Part shown: piece by piece, positions 27,948-37,700 of the stretch
Numbering within the stretch: the first letter of the stretch is position 1
Layout: the number at the start of each line of letters is the position of its first letter
NCBI GenBank assembly: GCA_937927975.1
Contig: CALEZT010000172.1
Span: 1 to 64,000 of the forward strand
Origin: an uncultured Phycisphaerales bacterium
Lineage (GTDB): Bacteria > Planctomycetota > Phycisphaerae > Sedimentisphaerales > Anaerobacaceae
Length of the DNA stretch: 64,000 nucleotides
Direction of reading: 5' to 3'
Translations under genes and position numbers: made by a program
Notes under the pieces: generated by a model
Database searches by the model: none
Seen by the model: the letters and a program-made list of their open reading frames with translations, nothing else
What the model was told of the DNA's origin: nothing

Positions 27948-29273
27948 ATGTTCAGTATTCGAGGTGAGCGAAGACTGCGCGTGGTCCGATCGAGAATATT
28001 CGCGGCCGTGATGCTCCTGGGGGGAGTCACGGCCGGTTCTCTTTCGGGTGGAGCCGAACCACCCTTCGACGCAAATGCTCCTCGCACATTGACACAATAC
28101 CTGCAGTACGCGGCGCTCCACAACGCCGGGCTGAAGGCGGCGTTTGAAGAATGGCGGGCGGCGTTGGAGCAGATCCCGCAGGCCAGGGCCTTGCCCGACC
28201 CCACCTTCACCTATGGCTACTTCATCGAGCGGGTCGAAACGCGCCAGCAGGCAGGCATCATGCAGATGTTCCCCTGGTTCGGCAAGATCGAAGCCCGCGC
28301 GGACGCTGCCGCCGCGGGGGCGAAAGCCGCGCAGAGGCGGTACGAAGCCGCGAAGTTGGAGCTCTTCGCCCAGGTCAAGGACGTCTTCTACGAATACGCC
28401 TACCTGGCGAGCGCGACCCGGATTGCGCGGGAGAACGTCGAGCTGATGAGGCATTTCGAAGAAGTGGCCCGCGCCAAGTACATCACCGCCGCCGCGACTC
28501 ATCCCGACATCATCCGGGCCCAGATCGAGGTCGTCAGGTTGCAGGATGAGCTGATCACCCTGGAACGGTTGCGAGCGCCGACCGTCGCACGAGCCAACGC
28601 GGCTCTCAACCGTCCGGCCGATGCGCCGCTGCCTTGGCCTCAGGTCGAGCCGATTCGGTCCGCGGAAGTGAGTCGCGACGAATTGATCGCGGCCCTCAGG
28701 CAGCAGAATCCCCTGTTGCAGGCGGCGAGTTTCGACGTGGAGCGATTGGGGCGGGAGGTGGACCTCGCCAAACGCAACTACTACCCGGATATCGGGGTTG
28801 GCGTCGAGTGGATGGACATGGACGAGGACGCCATGCCCGACGGCGACGAAGGGGATGAGATCCTGGTGGGTATTGAGCTGAATCTTCCGATCTGGAGACG
28901 CAGCTATAAGGCCGCGGAATTGCAGGCTCGGGCCGTGGCCCGGCGGGCCCGATACGAACGGGAGCAGTTGGCGAACGATCTGGTTTCGCAGGCCGAGCGG
29001 ATGCTGTACGAATTCGAGGACAGTGGCCGAAAGCTCAGGTTGTACGCCGAAGCGCTGGTTCCAAAGGCAGAGGAGCTTGTGGGAGCCTCCGAGGCGGCCT
29101 ACACCGCCGGCCGGATCGATTTCCTCAGCCTTGTGAATGCCCAGCAGACGTTATTGCAGTACCAACTGCAACGGGAGCGCGCGCGGGCCAATCACCAGCA
29201 GAGACTGGCTGAACTCGAGAGCCTCATCGGGGCCGACGTGACGGGGCGGCGCGCGGCCCCCGAATCGAAATAG
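27948..29273 (+). CDS. TolC-family outer membrane efflux protein, probable CusC-like partner
   Basis: After a signal peptide, the 441-residue protein shows the two-fold helical repeat of outer membrane factors: an N-terminal LTQYLQYAALHNAGLKAAFEEW and a repeat in the second half with FLSLVNAQQTLLQYQLQRERA. Long heptad stretches near 110-200 and 330-420 fit the coiled-coil barrel. The genes for a CusB-like adaptor and CusA-like pump start 3.4 kb downstream, after an inverted block of four genes, so it is likely the third component of that pump. The sequence is typical of the heavy-metal RND subclass. Confidence 0.85.
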   Translation: MFSIRGERRLRVVRSRIFAAVMLLGGVTAGSLSGGAEPPFDANAPRTLTQYLQYAALHNAGLKAAFEEWRAALEQIPQARALPDPTFTYGYFIERVETRQQAGIMQMFPWFGKIEARADAAAAGAKAAQRRYEAAKLELFAQVKDVFYEYAYLASATRIARENVELMRHFEEVARAKYITAAATHPDIIRAQIEVVRLQDELITLERLRAPTVARANAALNRPADAPLPWPQVEPIRSAEVSRDELIAALRQQNPLLQAASFDVERLGREVDLAKRNYYPDIGVGVEWMDMDEDAMPDGDEGDEILVGIELNLPIWRRSYKAAELQARAVARRARYEREQLANDLVSQAERMLYEFEDSGRKLRLYAEALVPKAEELVGASEAAYTAGRIDFLSLVNAQQTLLQYQLQRERARANHQQRLAELESLIGADVTGRRAAPESK

Positions 29274-29310
29274 TGCCATTCGGTACGCTCGACAACCCCG
29301 CGTCAGACGG

Positions 29311-29351
29311 GCCGAGGCCACCACGGCTTGGATCGTCATGGTAGCCTCGGC
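29311..29351. terminator. bidirectional hairpin between convergent genes
   Basis: GCCGAGGCCACCA (29311-29323) pairs with TGGTAGCCTCGGC (29339-29351) with one mismatch in 13, around a 15-base loop. It sits in the 110-bp gap between the convergent TolC-like and dockerin genes. There is no long T-tract, so it may act as a processing or weak bidirectional terminator. Confidence 0.45.
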
Positions 29352-29383
29352 AGCGGGAACCGCGGAGGTTCTTCCGAGTGTAC

Positions 29384-30292
29384 TCAGTTCGTTCGCGGCT
29401 TGCAGGCGGGATCGAGCGGCGACTGGCGGCAGTCGATCAGCCAATTGGTCATGAGGAGGTCCATGTCGACGATGTCGATCGCTCCGCTGTGGTCTACGTC
29501 ACAGTCATCGCACCAGCTTGGGCTCGAGCAGGGCGGGCTCATCCATTGGTCGGCGAGCAGAAGCAGATCGCTGGAATCCGCGACGCAGTCGGAGTTGATG
29601 TCGCCCTGCAATGCCCACGGGCAGGGACGCAGCCATCGCAGCGTTACGACCGAGCTCTCATACAGCGGCCGACCGTCGGCATCAACGAATTCCTCGCCGG
29701 TGACTGCATCTCCCAAATAGACCTTGTAGTCGCCCGACAGCCGGCCATAGAAGGAGTCCGGCACGGCGTACGTGTTGTGCCTCATGCGTAGGTCCCACAT
29801 CCAGATGTCGGAGCTCGGGGTGCCGCCTGCGTCCGCCGTGCCGAAAAGGGGCGCGTAGCCGCTGTCCTTGTAGTAGACTGTCAGCTCGGGCGACTGCCGG
29901 AGCACCTTGATCCAGATCGCGCTTCCGGGCGGGAAGGGATAGGTCATCATGTCCAGCAGGGCCGAATCCCAGCCATACTGGAAATTGTAGGCCTTGCCGA
30001 TGAGGACCGCCCACGGCTCCGTGGGGTCAAACTCGTTCGGGGGCGACAGCGGTCGGAGCACGGGTGCCTCGCTCCAGGCGAACACGGGCCAGGGTGACCC
30101 GTCGGCGTCCACCACGCGGATGCCCACCCCGTCGAAGAGGATCTCCGGCATGATCATGGGGGCCTGCGTGTGGCCGATCTGGTCGCCGCCGATCTTGGGC
30201 CTCACGTAGGTGGTCTGCGCCTGCGCCGCGGCGGCCAACACGAGCGTCAGGGCCAGGCAAACACATACCTCGATCAAACTGGTGCGGTTCAT
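29384..30292 (-). CDS. secreted protein with C-terminal dockerin-like repeats
   Basis: A signal peptide (LALTLVLAAAAQA) leads a 302-residue extracellular protein. The last 75 residues contain two Asp/Asn-rich calcium-loop repeats, GDINSDCVADSSDLLLLADQ and CDVDHSGAIDIVDMDLLMTN. This is the dockerin-like signature common at the end of Phycisphaerae secreted proteins. The body (residues 30-220) has no family I recognise. It is last in a minus-strand set with a cytochrome c peroxidase and a prepilin-like protein, so it may be the cargo or surface partner of that module. Confidence 0.75.
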   Translation of the reverse strand: MNRTSLIEVCVCLALTLVLAAAAQAQTTYVRPKIGGDQIGHTQAPMIMPEILFDGVGIRVVDADGSPWPVFAWSEAPVLRPLSPPNEFDPTEPWAVLIGKAYNFQYGWDSALLDMMTYPFPPGSAIWIKVLRQSPELTVYYKDSGYAPLFGTADAGGTPSSDIWMWDLRMRHNTYAVPDSFYGRLSGDYKVYLGDAVTGEEFVDADGRPLYESSVVTLRWLRPCPWALQGDINSDCVADSSDLLLLADQWMSPPCSSPSWCDDCDVDHSGAIDIVDMDLLMTNWLIDCRQSPLDPACKPRTN

Positions 30293-30326
30293 CTTCTTGA
30301 CTCCTCTTTGAAATCAATATGGGTTG

Positions 30327-31043
30327 TCATTGGGCTTTGCCCGGGTTCCATCGGTCGATGTTTCTCTCCAGATCGAAGGTCTCTTCGAAGCGCTGCGTCT
30401 CGACGTGGCCGTCGATGTAGATGTAGTTCGCCATGCCGCCGTGCCGCTTGGTGTCGATTTCGACGGTCGTGTCCATTCCCTCGAAGATATCCGTATCCAT
30501 GAGCCAGAAATGGGCCATGAAGTGGTCCTCCGCGCTGGGACTGCGCAGTTCGCCGAACTCGATCGTTGTGCCGGGACGGCGGACCTTCATCACCGTGTGG
30601 TAGGTCGGCCCATTGGAGATCTCGAGCGCCTCGGCGGTCTCGTAAGCCTCCAGCTCGAACCACACGTTCTTGCCGTAACTGTACGTGAAGTTCTTGCGCC
30701 GGTCCGAGGGGCAGCGGTAGAACTTCTGAGAGGCCGCCTCCCAGGCAGGCGTCTTGGAGCCTTTGTAGTCCCCGTATCCGAGGTACGGCATGAAGGCCGG
30801 TCCCCAGCGCAGGCAGCCGACGGAGGCCGCCGAGTGCGAACTCCGGGCGAAGTGGCCGTTGTTGTCCTGAACGTACATGACCGACGCCATGCCGATCTGG
30901 CGCATCCGCGAGAGGCAACTGACCGATCTGGCTTTCTGGCGTGCCATGTTCAGGGCCGGGGTCAGGATGCCCAGCAGCAGGGCAATGGCGCTGACGACCA
31001 CCAGCAGCTCGATCAACGTGAATCCGCGATGTCTTCGTCTCAT
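30327..31043 (-). CDS. prepilin-type protein with H-X9-DG motif
   Basis: The leader is short and classical: MRRRHRG followed by FTLIELLVVVSAIALLLGIL, so prepilin peptidase should cut after Gly7. The body ends in a motif H-X9-DG-H (HGGMANYIYIDGH), the signature of planctomycete type-II-like pseudopilins. At 238 residues it has the usual family size. Its ATG overlaps the stop of the cytochrome peroxidase gene by 4 nt, so the two are translationally coupled. A role in a type II-like secretion apparatus or in surface anchoring is inferred. Confidence 0.9.
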   Translation of the reverse strand: MRRRHRGFTLIELLVVVSAIALLLGILTPALNMARQKARSVSCLSRMRQIGMASVMYVQDNNGHFARSSHSAASVGCLRWGPAFMPYLGYGDYKGSKTPAWEAASQKFYRCPSDRRKNFTYSYGKNVWFELEAYETAEALEISNGPTYHTVMKVRRPGTTIEFGELRSPSAEDHFMAHFWLMDTDIFEGMDTTVEIDTKRHGGMANYIYIDGHVETQRFEETFDLERNIDRWNPGKAQ

Positions 31044-32122
31044 GGCAAGCTCTCCGTTCTCGGCGGCACGTACGGTTCATCAATTTCCAGGGGGTGCTCG
31101 CCTTCCAGTGTGTGCAGAAAACCAACGATCTCGTCAATCTCGGCGGGGGCAAGTCGCACATTCAGTTGCATCCAGGCCATCTGCGCGACCGCCTCGGGCA
31201 GAGTGAGAATGCTGCCGTTATGGAAATATGGGGCCGTACGCGTGACGTTGCGCAGCATGCAGACCTTGAAGACGAACCGATCCTCCTCATGACCCGTGAT
31301 TCCATAGCGGCCCACGTCCGAGGCGTTCTCGTACGGATGATAGACCCCGAGCTTCTTCAGGAGACGACCGCCGACCGGGACGCTGCCATGGCATTCGACA
31401 CATCCCGTATCAACGAACCGAAGCAGGCCGCGTTTCTCTGCGACGGTCAGGGCGTCGGTCTGGCCCCGGAGGTATCGGTCGAAGCGCGCCGGTGTGATGA
31501 GCGTTCTTTCGAAGGCAGCGATGGCGCGGGCGACGTTGTCAAATGTGATCGGTTCGCCCTGACCCGGAAAGGCACGCTCGAAGGCGTCATGATAATTCGG
31601 ATCCTCCGCGAGTCGATCCACCACGTCCTGCTCGGTGCGCATGGCCATCTCGATCGGATTGAGCAGGGGGCCCTTGGCCTGCTCCACCAGATCGGCGGCC
31701 CGGCCGTCCCAGAACTGCACCCTCTGGAAACCTGCGTTGAGCACCGTCTGGGCGTTCCGCGTACCCGCCAGTCCCTTGGCGCCAGGGGAGGTGGGCAGGT
31801 TGTCCACACCCGTCCGACCGCCGTCGAGCCGATGGCAGTCATTACACGACTGGGACTTGGTTAGCGAAACGCCCCGCTCAAAGAACAGTCTCTGGCCCAG
31901 GGCGATTCTCTCGGGCGTGTCCTCCTCGCCGCCGGGCATTCGTTCGGGCAGGGGCCGGAAGAAGATGCGTACGCTCAGGGGGATGTCCTGAATCCTATTG
32001 ATCGTGGAGGCACGGTCGCGCGCAGCGACCCCGCTGGTGGCCGCGAAGGATCCCGCCATTGAGACTGCCGCGAGTAGGGCACAGCCTCCCAAGCCGTAAC
32101 CGAGGATAAGTTGGCGGTTCAT
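31040..32122 (-). CDS. di-haem cytochrome c peroxidase / MauG family protein
   Basis: The 360-residue protein has an N-terminal membrane or signal segment and two CXXCH haem sites: C93-X2-C96-H97 and C241-X2-C244-H245. Around them are the family motifs ALGQRLFFE, FWDGRAADLVEQAKGPLLNPIEMA and RTAPYFHNGSILTLPEAV. The family reduces hydrogen peroxide in the periplasm or, as in MauG, oxidises a protein partner. In an organism with pyruvate:ferredoxin oxidoreductase, peroxide defence is a sensible role. It is followed, with overlap, by a prepilin and a dockerin protein. A 27-residue peptide gene lies upstream. Confidence 0.92.
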   Translation of the reverse strand: MNRQLILGYGLGGCALLAAVSMAGSFAATSGVAARDRASTINRIQDIPLSVRIFFRPLPERMPGGEEDTPERIALGQRLFFERGVSLTKSQSCNDCHRLDGGRTGVDNLPTSPGAKGLAGTRNAQTVLNAGFQRVQFWDGRAADLVEQAKGPLLNPIEMAMRTEQDVVDRLAEDPNYHDAFERAFPGQGEPITFDNVARAIAAFERTLITPARFDRYLRGQTDALTVAEKRGLLRFVDTGCVECHGSVPVGGRLLKKLGVYHPYENASDVGRYGITGHEEDRFVFKVCMLRNVTRTAPYFHNGSILTLPEAVAQMAWMQLNVRLAPAEIDEIVGFLHTLEGEHPLEIDEPYVPPRTESLP

Positions 32123-32335
32123 GGCGATACATCCCCCTTGGGGTCTCCCCGGTCGCAGCCGGCACGGCGGAACATCTCAAGAGACCATGCGTCCGTCCAA
32201 CCCTACGGTTTCTGTGGCGCGGGATCACTAGTCATCGAGTCTCGACAAGCCAATGGCCCGGAGTCAGACGTTCCGACGCGCTCGGCCGCGACCGGGAATT
32301 CACTGCGGATTCCGTTCCTTCCTGAATGGGCGGCG

Positions 32336-32419
32336 TCACTTCTGCATGCCGTCCACGTAGATGGCCTGGATGCCGCCGACAGCCAACACGATACAGATGG
32401 CGAGATGCACTTTCCTCAT
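32336..32419 (-). CDS. 27-residue single-helix peptide, possible small membrane protein
   Basis: A short frame opens at an ATG (32419) with an excellent AAGGAG seven bases upstream and ends in TGA. It encodes MRKVHLAICIVLAVGGIQAI and seven more residues (YVDGMQK): a basic head, one hydrophobic segment and a short polar tail. It lies about 210 bp upstream of the cytochrome peroxidase gene on the same strand. The strong ribosome site and membrane-like composition suggest it is translated. Function is unknown; it could be a leader, a subunit of the peroxidase module or a small toxin-like peptide. Confidence 0.5.
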   Translation of the reverse strand: MRKVHLAICIVLAVGGIQAIYVDGMQK

Positions 32420-32535
32420 TGTGGTTCTCCTTCCTGCAAGATTAAATTGAAAGGTATAACAGAACTCTGGATCTCATTTACCTTGTGTGCGCCGGCTTCG
32501 CCATTAGGAAAGCCCGCGTTCTGCCATCGGGGAAT

Positions 32536-32548
32536 TCACTGATAGTGA
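32536..32548. promoter_or_regulatory. palindromic operator-like site upstream of the metal-efflux genes
   Basis: TCACTGATAGTGA is a 5-bp inverted repeat with a 3-bp centre. It is placed between the divergent small-peptide gene and the CusB-like gene, where a metal-responsive regulator could bind. No matching second site was found and no regulator is assigned. Confidence 0.25.
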
Positions 32549-32715
32549 CCTTCGCATTGTTCCTATGGCCATAATAGGTGCGAACTGGGTGCGCATCGTC
32601 GCCGTAGAAGCTGACGTCTGAGGTGGAAATGTGCTCAATTGACACATTCGGGAGGCGAAGGGAAGATGTGTCGATAGGTTTGGCATGGATCGCGGCGGTC
32701 GCTTGTGGGGTGCAT

Positions 32716-34407
32716 GTGAAAACGCGTGGCGTAATAGGACGGATTCTTGCGGTGTGCATTCTGGTTGCCCTGGGGCTGCTGGGAGGGTACGTGATCGGCT
32801 CCTCCGCCGGAAGGAGCCCAGGGGCGACCGCGCCGAGTCAGGAAGGGGCCCAGGAATCCCGGAAGTGGTACTGCTCGATGCATCCGCAGATTATTCGAGA
32901 TCGGCCCGGCCTGTGCCCGATCTGCGAGATGGAGTTGATCCCGATCCCGGAGAGCCTGACCGCGGATGCGTCGCCGCGCGAGTTGACGATCTCCGAGGGG
33001 GCTGCCAGGTTGATGGACGTCCAGACGTCGCCGGTCGAGCGACGATTCGTGCCCAGCGAGATCCGCATGGTGGGCAAGGTCCAGTACGACGAGACCCGCG
33101 TCAAAGACATCACCGCTTGGGTGTCGGGCCGGCTCGATCGGCTCTACGTCGATTTCACCGGAACGACCGTTCGTAAGGGTGACCACCTCGTGTATCTCTA
33201 CAGCCCAGAGTTGATCAGCGCCCAGGCGGAGTTGCTCCAGGCCGTGCGCTCGGTGCAGAGAGCAGGCGAGGCTGCTTCGGAGTATCTGACCAGATCCAAC
33301 GAAACGACGTTCGAAGCGACCCGCGAGAAGCTCCGGCTCCTGGGGTTGACTCCCACGCAGATCGAAGAGATCGAGCGATCCGGCAAGCCTCTCACTCATC
33401 TGACGGTCTATTCTCCGATTGGCGGGGTGGTGATCCGCAAGATGGTGAACGAAGGCGCATACGTCACGACGGGTGCGCCGATCTACACCGTCGCGGACCT
33501 TTCGCAACTGTGGGTGCTGCTCGACGCCTACGAATCGGACCTGCCCTGGATTCGCTACGGCCAGGAGCTCCAGTTCGCGACGGAAGCCTATCCCGGCGAA
33601 GCGTTCACGGGATGGATCAGCTTCATTGACCCTGTCCTCGATCCAATGACCCGGACCGTCCGGATTCGCGTGGACGTGCCCAATCCCCAGGGGCGACTTC
33701 GGCCGGAGATGTTCGTCCGCGCGACCGTTCGTTCGCAGGTGGCCTTGGGCGGCAGGGTGATGGCCCCCGAGATGGCGGGCAAGTGGATCTGTCCCATGCA
33801 CCCGTCGGTGGTCCAGCCGCAGGAGGGCCATTGCGACATCTGCGGGATGGATCTTGTGACGACGGAATCGCTCGGATATGTGTCGGCCGATGCGCCTGCC
33901 GAGCCGCCGCTGGTGATCCCGGACACGGCGCCGCTGGTCACCGGCAAGCGCGCGGTCGTGTACGTGAAGAAGCCCGGGACGGAAGCTCCCACGTTCGAAG
34001 GCCGCGAGGTCGAACTGGGTTCGAAAGCGGGACGCTACTACATCGTCGCATCAGGCCTGCAGGAGGGCGAACAGGTCGTCACCAGCGGCAGCTTCAAGAT
34101 CGACTCGGCTCTGCAGATCCAGGCCAGACCCAGCATGATGAATCCGCAAGGCGGCGTGGCGGCTCCGGCGCATCGGCATGAGGGGCATGCGACCGCACAG
34201 CACGGGGAGGAGATCGTGCAGACCAGGTGTCCCGTCATGGGCGGACCGATCGATCCGAAGGTGTACACCGAGTACAAGGGCAAACGGGTGTACTTCTGCT
34301 GCAAGGGCTGCGACAAGAAGTTCCTGGAGAATCCAGAGAAGTACCTGGACAAACTGCCGCAGTTCCGCGAGCAGCCGAGCGAGCCGAACGTCGGCCACCA
34401 ACATTGA
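32716..34407 (+). CDS. heavy-metal RND periplasmic adaptor (CusB-like) with C-terminal YHS domain
   Basis: A GTG at 32716 is used because the membrane segment (VIGRILAVCILVALGLLGGY) then lies at the N-terminus. Upstream GTG and ATG codons at 32623 and 32629 are possible. A heavy-metal-binding motif WYCSMHPQIIRDRPGLCPIC leads the mature protein and a second one, WICPMHPSVVQPQEGHCDIC, occurs two-thirds along. Between them are the adaptor's lipoyl-like hairpin and barrel (YSPIGGVVIRKMVNEGAYV). The C-terminus is a YHS domain (RCPVMGGPID, FCCKGCDKKFLENPEKYL). Adaptors of this type bridge pump and outer membrane channel and hand over Cu/Ag or related ions. The YHS tail is an extra metal site. Confidence 0.88.
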   Translation: MKTRGVIGRILAVCILVALGLLGGYVIGSSAGRSPGATAPSQEGAQESRKWYCSMHPQIIRDRPGLCPICEMELIPIPESLTADASPRELTISEGAARLMDVQTSPVERRFVPSEIRMVGKVQYDETRVKDITAWVSGRLDRLYVDFTGTTVRKGDHLVYLYSPELISAQAELLQAVRSVQRAGEAASEYLTRSNETTFEATREKLRLLGLTPTQIEEIERSGKPLTHLTVYSPIGGVVIRKMVNEGAYVTTGAPIYTVADLSQLWVLLDAYESDLPWIRYGQELQFATEAYPGEAFTGWISFIDPVLDPMTRTVRIRVDVPNPQGRLRPEMFVRATVRSQVALGGRVMAPEMAGKWICPMHPSVVQPQEGHCDICGMDLVTTESLGYVSADAPAEPPLVIPDTAPLVTGKRAVVYVKKPGTEAPTFEGREVELGSKAGRYYIVASGLQEGEQVVTSGSFKIDSALQIQARPSMMNPQGGVAAPAHRHEGHATAQHGEEIVQTRCPVMGGPIDPKVYTEYKGKRVYFCCKGCDKKFLENPEKYLDKLPQFREQPSEPNVGHQH

Positions 34408-34454
34408 CTCCCTGGATTGTTCCGCAATCGCTTTGACTTTGAAAGGAGAACGTC

Positions 34455-34769
34455 GTGAACAAGAAAATGAAGGCTCTGACGACCGCTTTGATGATACTGG
34501 TTGCACTAATCGTACTTGCTGGTTGCGAGAAGGGGCCGTCCGCTCAGGCGCCGGCCAAGGACGCAACCGTGACTGCCCAGGCGGATGGGGCACACGCCGA
34601 GACCATCGTGCAGACGACCTGCCCGATCATGGAAGGCAACCCGATCGACAAGACGCTCTTCGTCGAGTACAAAGGTAAGAAGGTCTACTTCTGCTGCAAG
34701 GGGTGCCCGGAGAAGTTCCTGGAGAATCCCGAGAAGTATGTAGCCAGGTTGCCGCAGTTCCAGCAATAG
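34455..34769 (+). CDS. YHS-domain lipoprotein
   Basis: A GTG start with an AAAGGAG site begins a lipoprotein signal ending in LAGC (Cys24). After an Ala/Gln-rich linker comes a YHS domain (TCPIMEGNPIDKTLF, FCCKGCPEKFLENPEKYV) that closely matches the C-terminus of the CusB-like protein just upstream. Stand-alone YHS proteins bind copper or iron and deliver it to pumps. Being lipidated and encoded between adaptor and pump, it probably acts as a periplasmic metal chaperone. The two YHS domains look like products of a recent duplication. Confidence 0.85.
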   Translation: MNKKMKALTTALMILVALIVLAGCEKGPSAQAPAKDATVTAQADGAHAETIVQTTCPIMEGNPIDKTLFVEYKGKKVYFCCKGCPEKFLENPEKYVARLPQFQQ

Positions 34770-34788
34770 CGAGAGGCCGAGGTCGGAC

Positions 34789-37700
34789 GTGCCGGACGAA
34801 AGCAAGTACGAGTTGATCCCCGAACAGACGTCCGTGGTGGGACGCATTCTGGGCTTCTGCATCTACAACAAGCTCATCGTGGGTTTGGTCACACTCATGC
34901 TGGTCGGCTGGGGGATCTATGTGGCCCCGTTCGACTGGGAGTTCGACTCGTTCCCTCGCAATCCCGTCGCGGTCGATGCGATTCCCGACATCGGCGAGAA
35001 CCAGCAGATCGTCTTCACCGAGTGGCCCGGCCGGTCGCCTGGCGACGTCGAAGACCAGATCACGTATCCGCTGACGACGGCGCTGTTGGGCATTCCCGAC
35101 ATCAAGACCATCCGCAGCACGTCGATGTTCGGCTTCTCGTCGATTTACATCATCTTCGATGAATTCTCGTTCTTCGAGAAACTGGTGCAGGGCAAGGACT
35201 TCTATTGGACCCGCAGCCGGGTGCTGGAGAAGCTCAGCAGTCTTCCTGCCGGCACGCTGCCCGAAGGAGTGCAGCCGATGCTCGGCCCGGACGCGACGGC
35301 GCTGGGCCAGATCTTCTGGTACACGCTCGAAGGACGCGATCCGAAGGGAAACGTCACCGGCGGCTGGGACTTGGAAGAACTCCGGACGGCCCAGGACTGG
35401 CAGGTGCGGCTGGCTTTGCGGTCGGCCTCGGGCGTCAGCGAAGTGGCCTCGGTCGGCGGCTTCGTGCGCGAGTACCAGGTCGACGTGGACCCCGACGCCA
35501 TGCGGGCCTACAGGGTGGGCATCGACGAGGTGTTCGAGGCCGTGAAGCGGTCCAACATCGACGTGGGGGCCCAGACCATCGAACTCAACCGCGTCGAGTA
35601 CCTGGTCCGCGGGCTGGGTTTCGTCAAGAACGTCGAGGATATCGAGAACAGCGTCATCACGACCAACGAGAACGTGCCAGTCCTGGTCAAGCACGTCGCG
35701 AAGGTGACGCTGGGGCCCGAGCCTCGGCGCGGGGCTTTGGACAAGCAGGGGGCCGAGGCGGTGGGCGGGGTTGTCGTGGCTCGCTACGGCGCGAATCCTC
35801 TGGCTGTGATCAAGGACGTCAAGCGAACGATTGCGGAGCTCGCGCCGTCGCTGCCGACCAAGGCGATCATCACCGACCCGGTCCTCACGACGCAGCAGAT
35901 CCGTGAATTCGCACAGCGCCACGGTTTCGAGGCTTACGAAGGCTCGGGATTGAATCAGCCCGGGTGGCTGGAGTACCTGCGAAAGACGCCGCAGGATCAG
36001 TGGCCCGCGTGGCTTACACGAAGCCAGGTTTCCGTCGTGCCTTTCTACGACCGCACGGGGCTCATCTACGAAACGCTCGGCACCCTCAATGACGCTCTCT
36101 ATCAGCAGATTCTGGTCACGGTCATCGTAATCATCATCATGGTGATGCACCTTCGCAGCAGCGTCATGATCAGCGCGGTGATGCCGCTGGCCGTGCTGGG
36201 CTGTTTCATCGCGATGAAGGCGTTTTCCATCGACGCCAACATCGTGTCGCTGGCGGGCATCGCGATCGCAGTCGGCACGATCGTCGATATGGGCATCGTG
36301 ATTTCGGAGAACATTCTGAAGCACCTGGATGAAGATCCGCCGGACATGCCTCGCGCGCAGGTGATCCATCGTGCCGCTGCGGAAGTGGGCAGCGCAGTTC
36401 TGTCGGCCGTGTCTTCGACGATCATCAGTTTCCTCCCGGTTTTCTTTATGACCGGCGCCGAAGGCAAGCTCTTCAAGCCCCTGGCGTTCACGAAGACCTT
36501 CGCGCTGTTCGCTTCGATCGTGGTCGCGCTGACGATCATCCCGCCCGCGGCTCACCTGATGTTCTTTCCTCGCAAAGTGCAGGGACGATCCTCGCGGGCG
36601 ATCCTTTACTTGTCGCTGATCGCGGCGGCCCTGGTGGTGGGGCGGATGTTCAGTTGGCTGGTGGCCGCGGTCCTCATCGCGTTCGCCCTCTATCAGTTGC
36701 TCAAGGGCCTGCTGCCCCGGCGGGTCAACGCCCTTGCGCCGTACGCAGCCAACATTGTCGTTCTCGTACTGGTCGGATTGCTGCTGACGCTGGACTGGGA
36801 GCCGCTGGGTCCGCAGAAAGGCCTCGCGAGAAACCTCGTCTTCGTCGGCGGGTTGATCGGCATTCTCATGATGCTGATCCTGGTGTTCGAGCGATTCTAC
36901 CCTCATATCCTGCGATGGTGTCTCAATCACAAGATCGCGTTCTTGTCCATTCCGGCGACGCTGCTGGTGCTCGGCGTCACGATCTGGCTGGGCTTCGAGC
37001 GGGTGTTCTCGTTCGTGCCGCAGGGACTCCGCTCCAACCGCGTGTGGGTCTCGGCCCGGCACGCCTTCCCCGGACTGGGCAAGGAGTTCATGCCGCCTCT
37101 CGACGAGGGCTCGTTCCTGTACATGCCGACGACCATGCCCCACGCCTCGATCGGCGAAGCCCTGGACGTTCTGCAAAAGCAGGACATCGCGATCGGCTCG
37201 ATTCCGGAGGTGGACTCCGTGGTGGGCAAGATCGGGCGCGTTGAGTCGGCCCTGGACCCTGCGCCCATCGGCATGATCGAAACCGTGATCAACTACAAGA
37301 GCGAGTATGTCGTCGACGAGGCCGGTCGCAGGCTCACCTTCCGGTACGATTCCGCGACGGGGGAGTACCCGCGCGACGCAGACGGCCGCCTGATCCCGGA
37401 CCCGCACGGCAGGCCTTACCGGCAATGGCGAAGCCACATCAAGTCGCCCGATGACATCTGGCAGGAGATCGTCCAGGCCGCGGACATTCCCGGCACGACC
37501 TCCGCGCCGCAGCTTCAGCCGATCGCCGCCAGGGTCGTCATGCTGCAAAGCGGCATGCGGGCCGCCATGGGCGTCAAGATCAAAGGGCCCGATCTGGACA
37601 CGATCGAGCGAACCGGTCTTGAGATCGAACGGATGCTCAAGGACGTTCCGAGCATCGATCCGGCCACCGTGATCGCAGACCGGATTGTGGGCAAGCCGTA

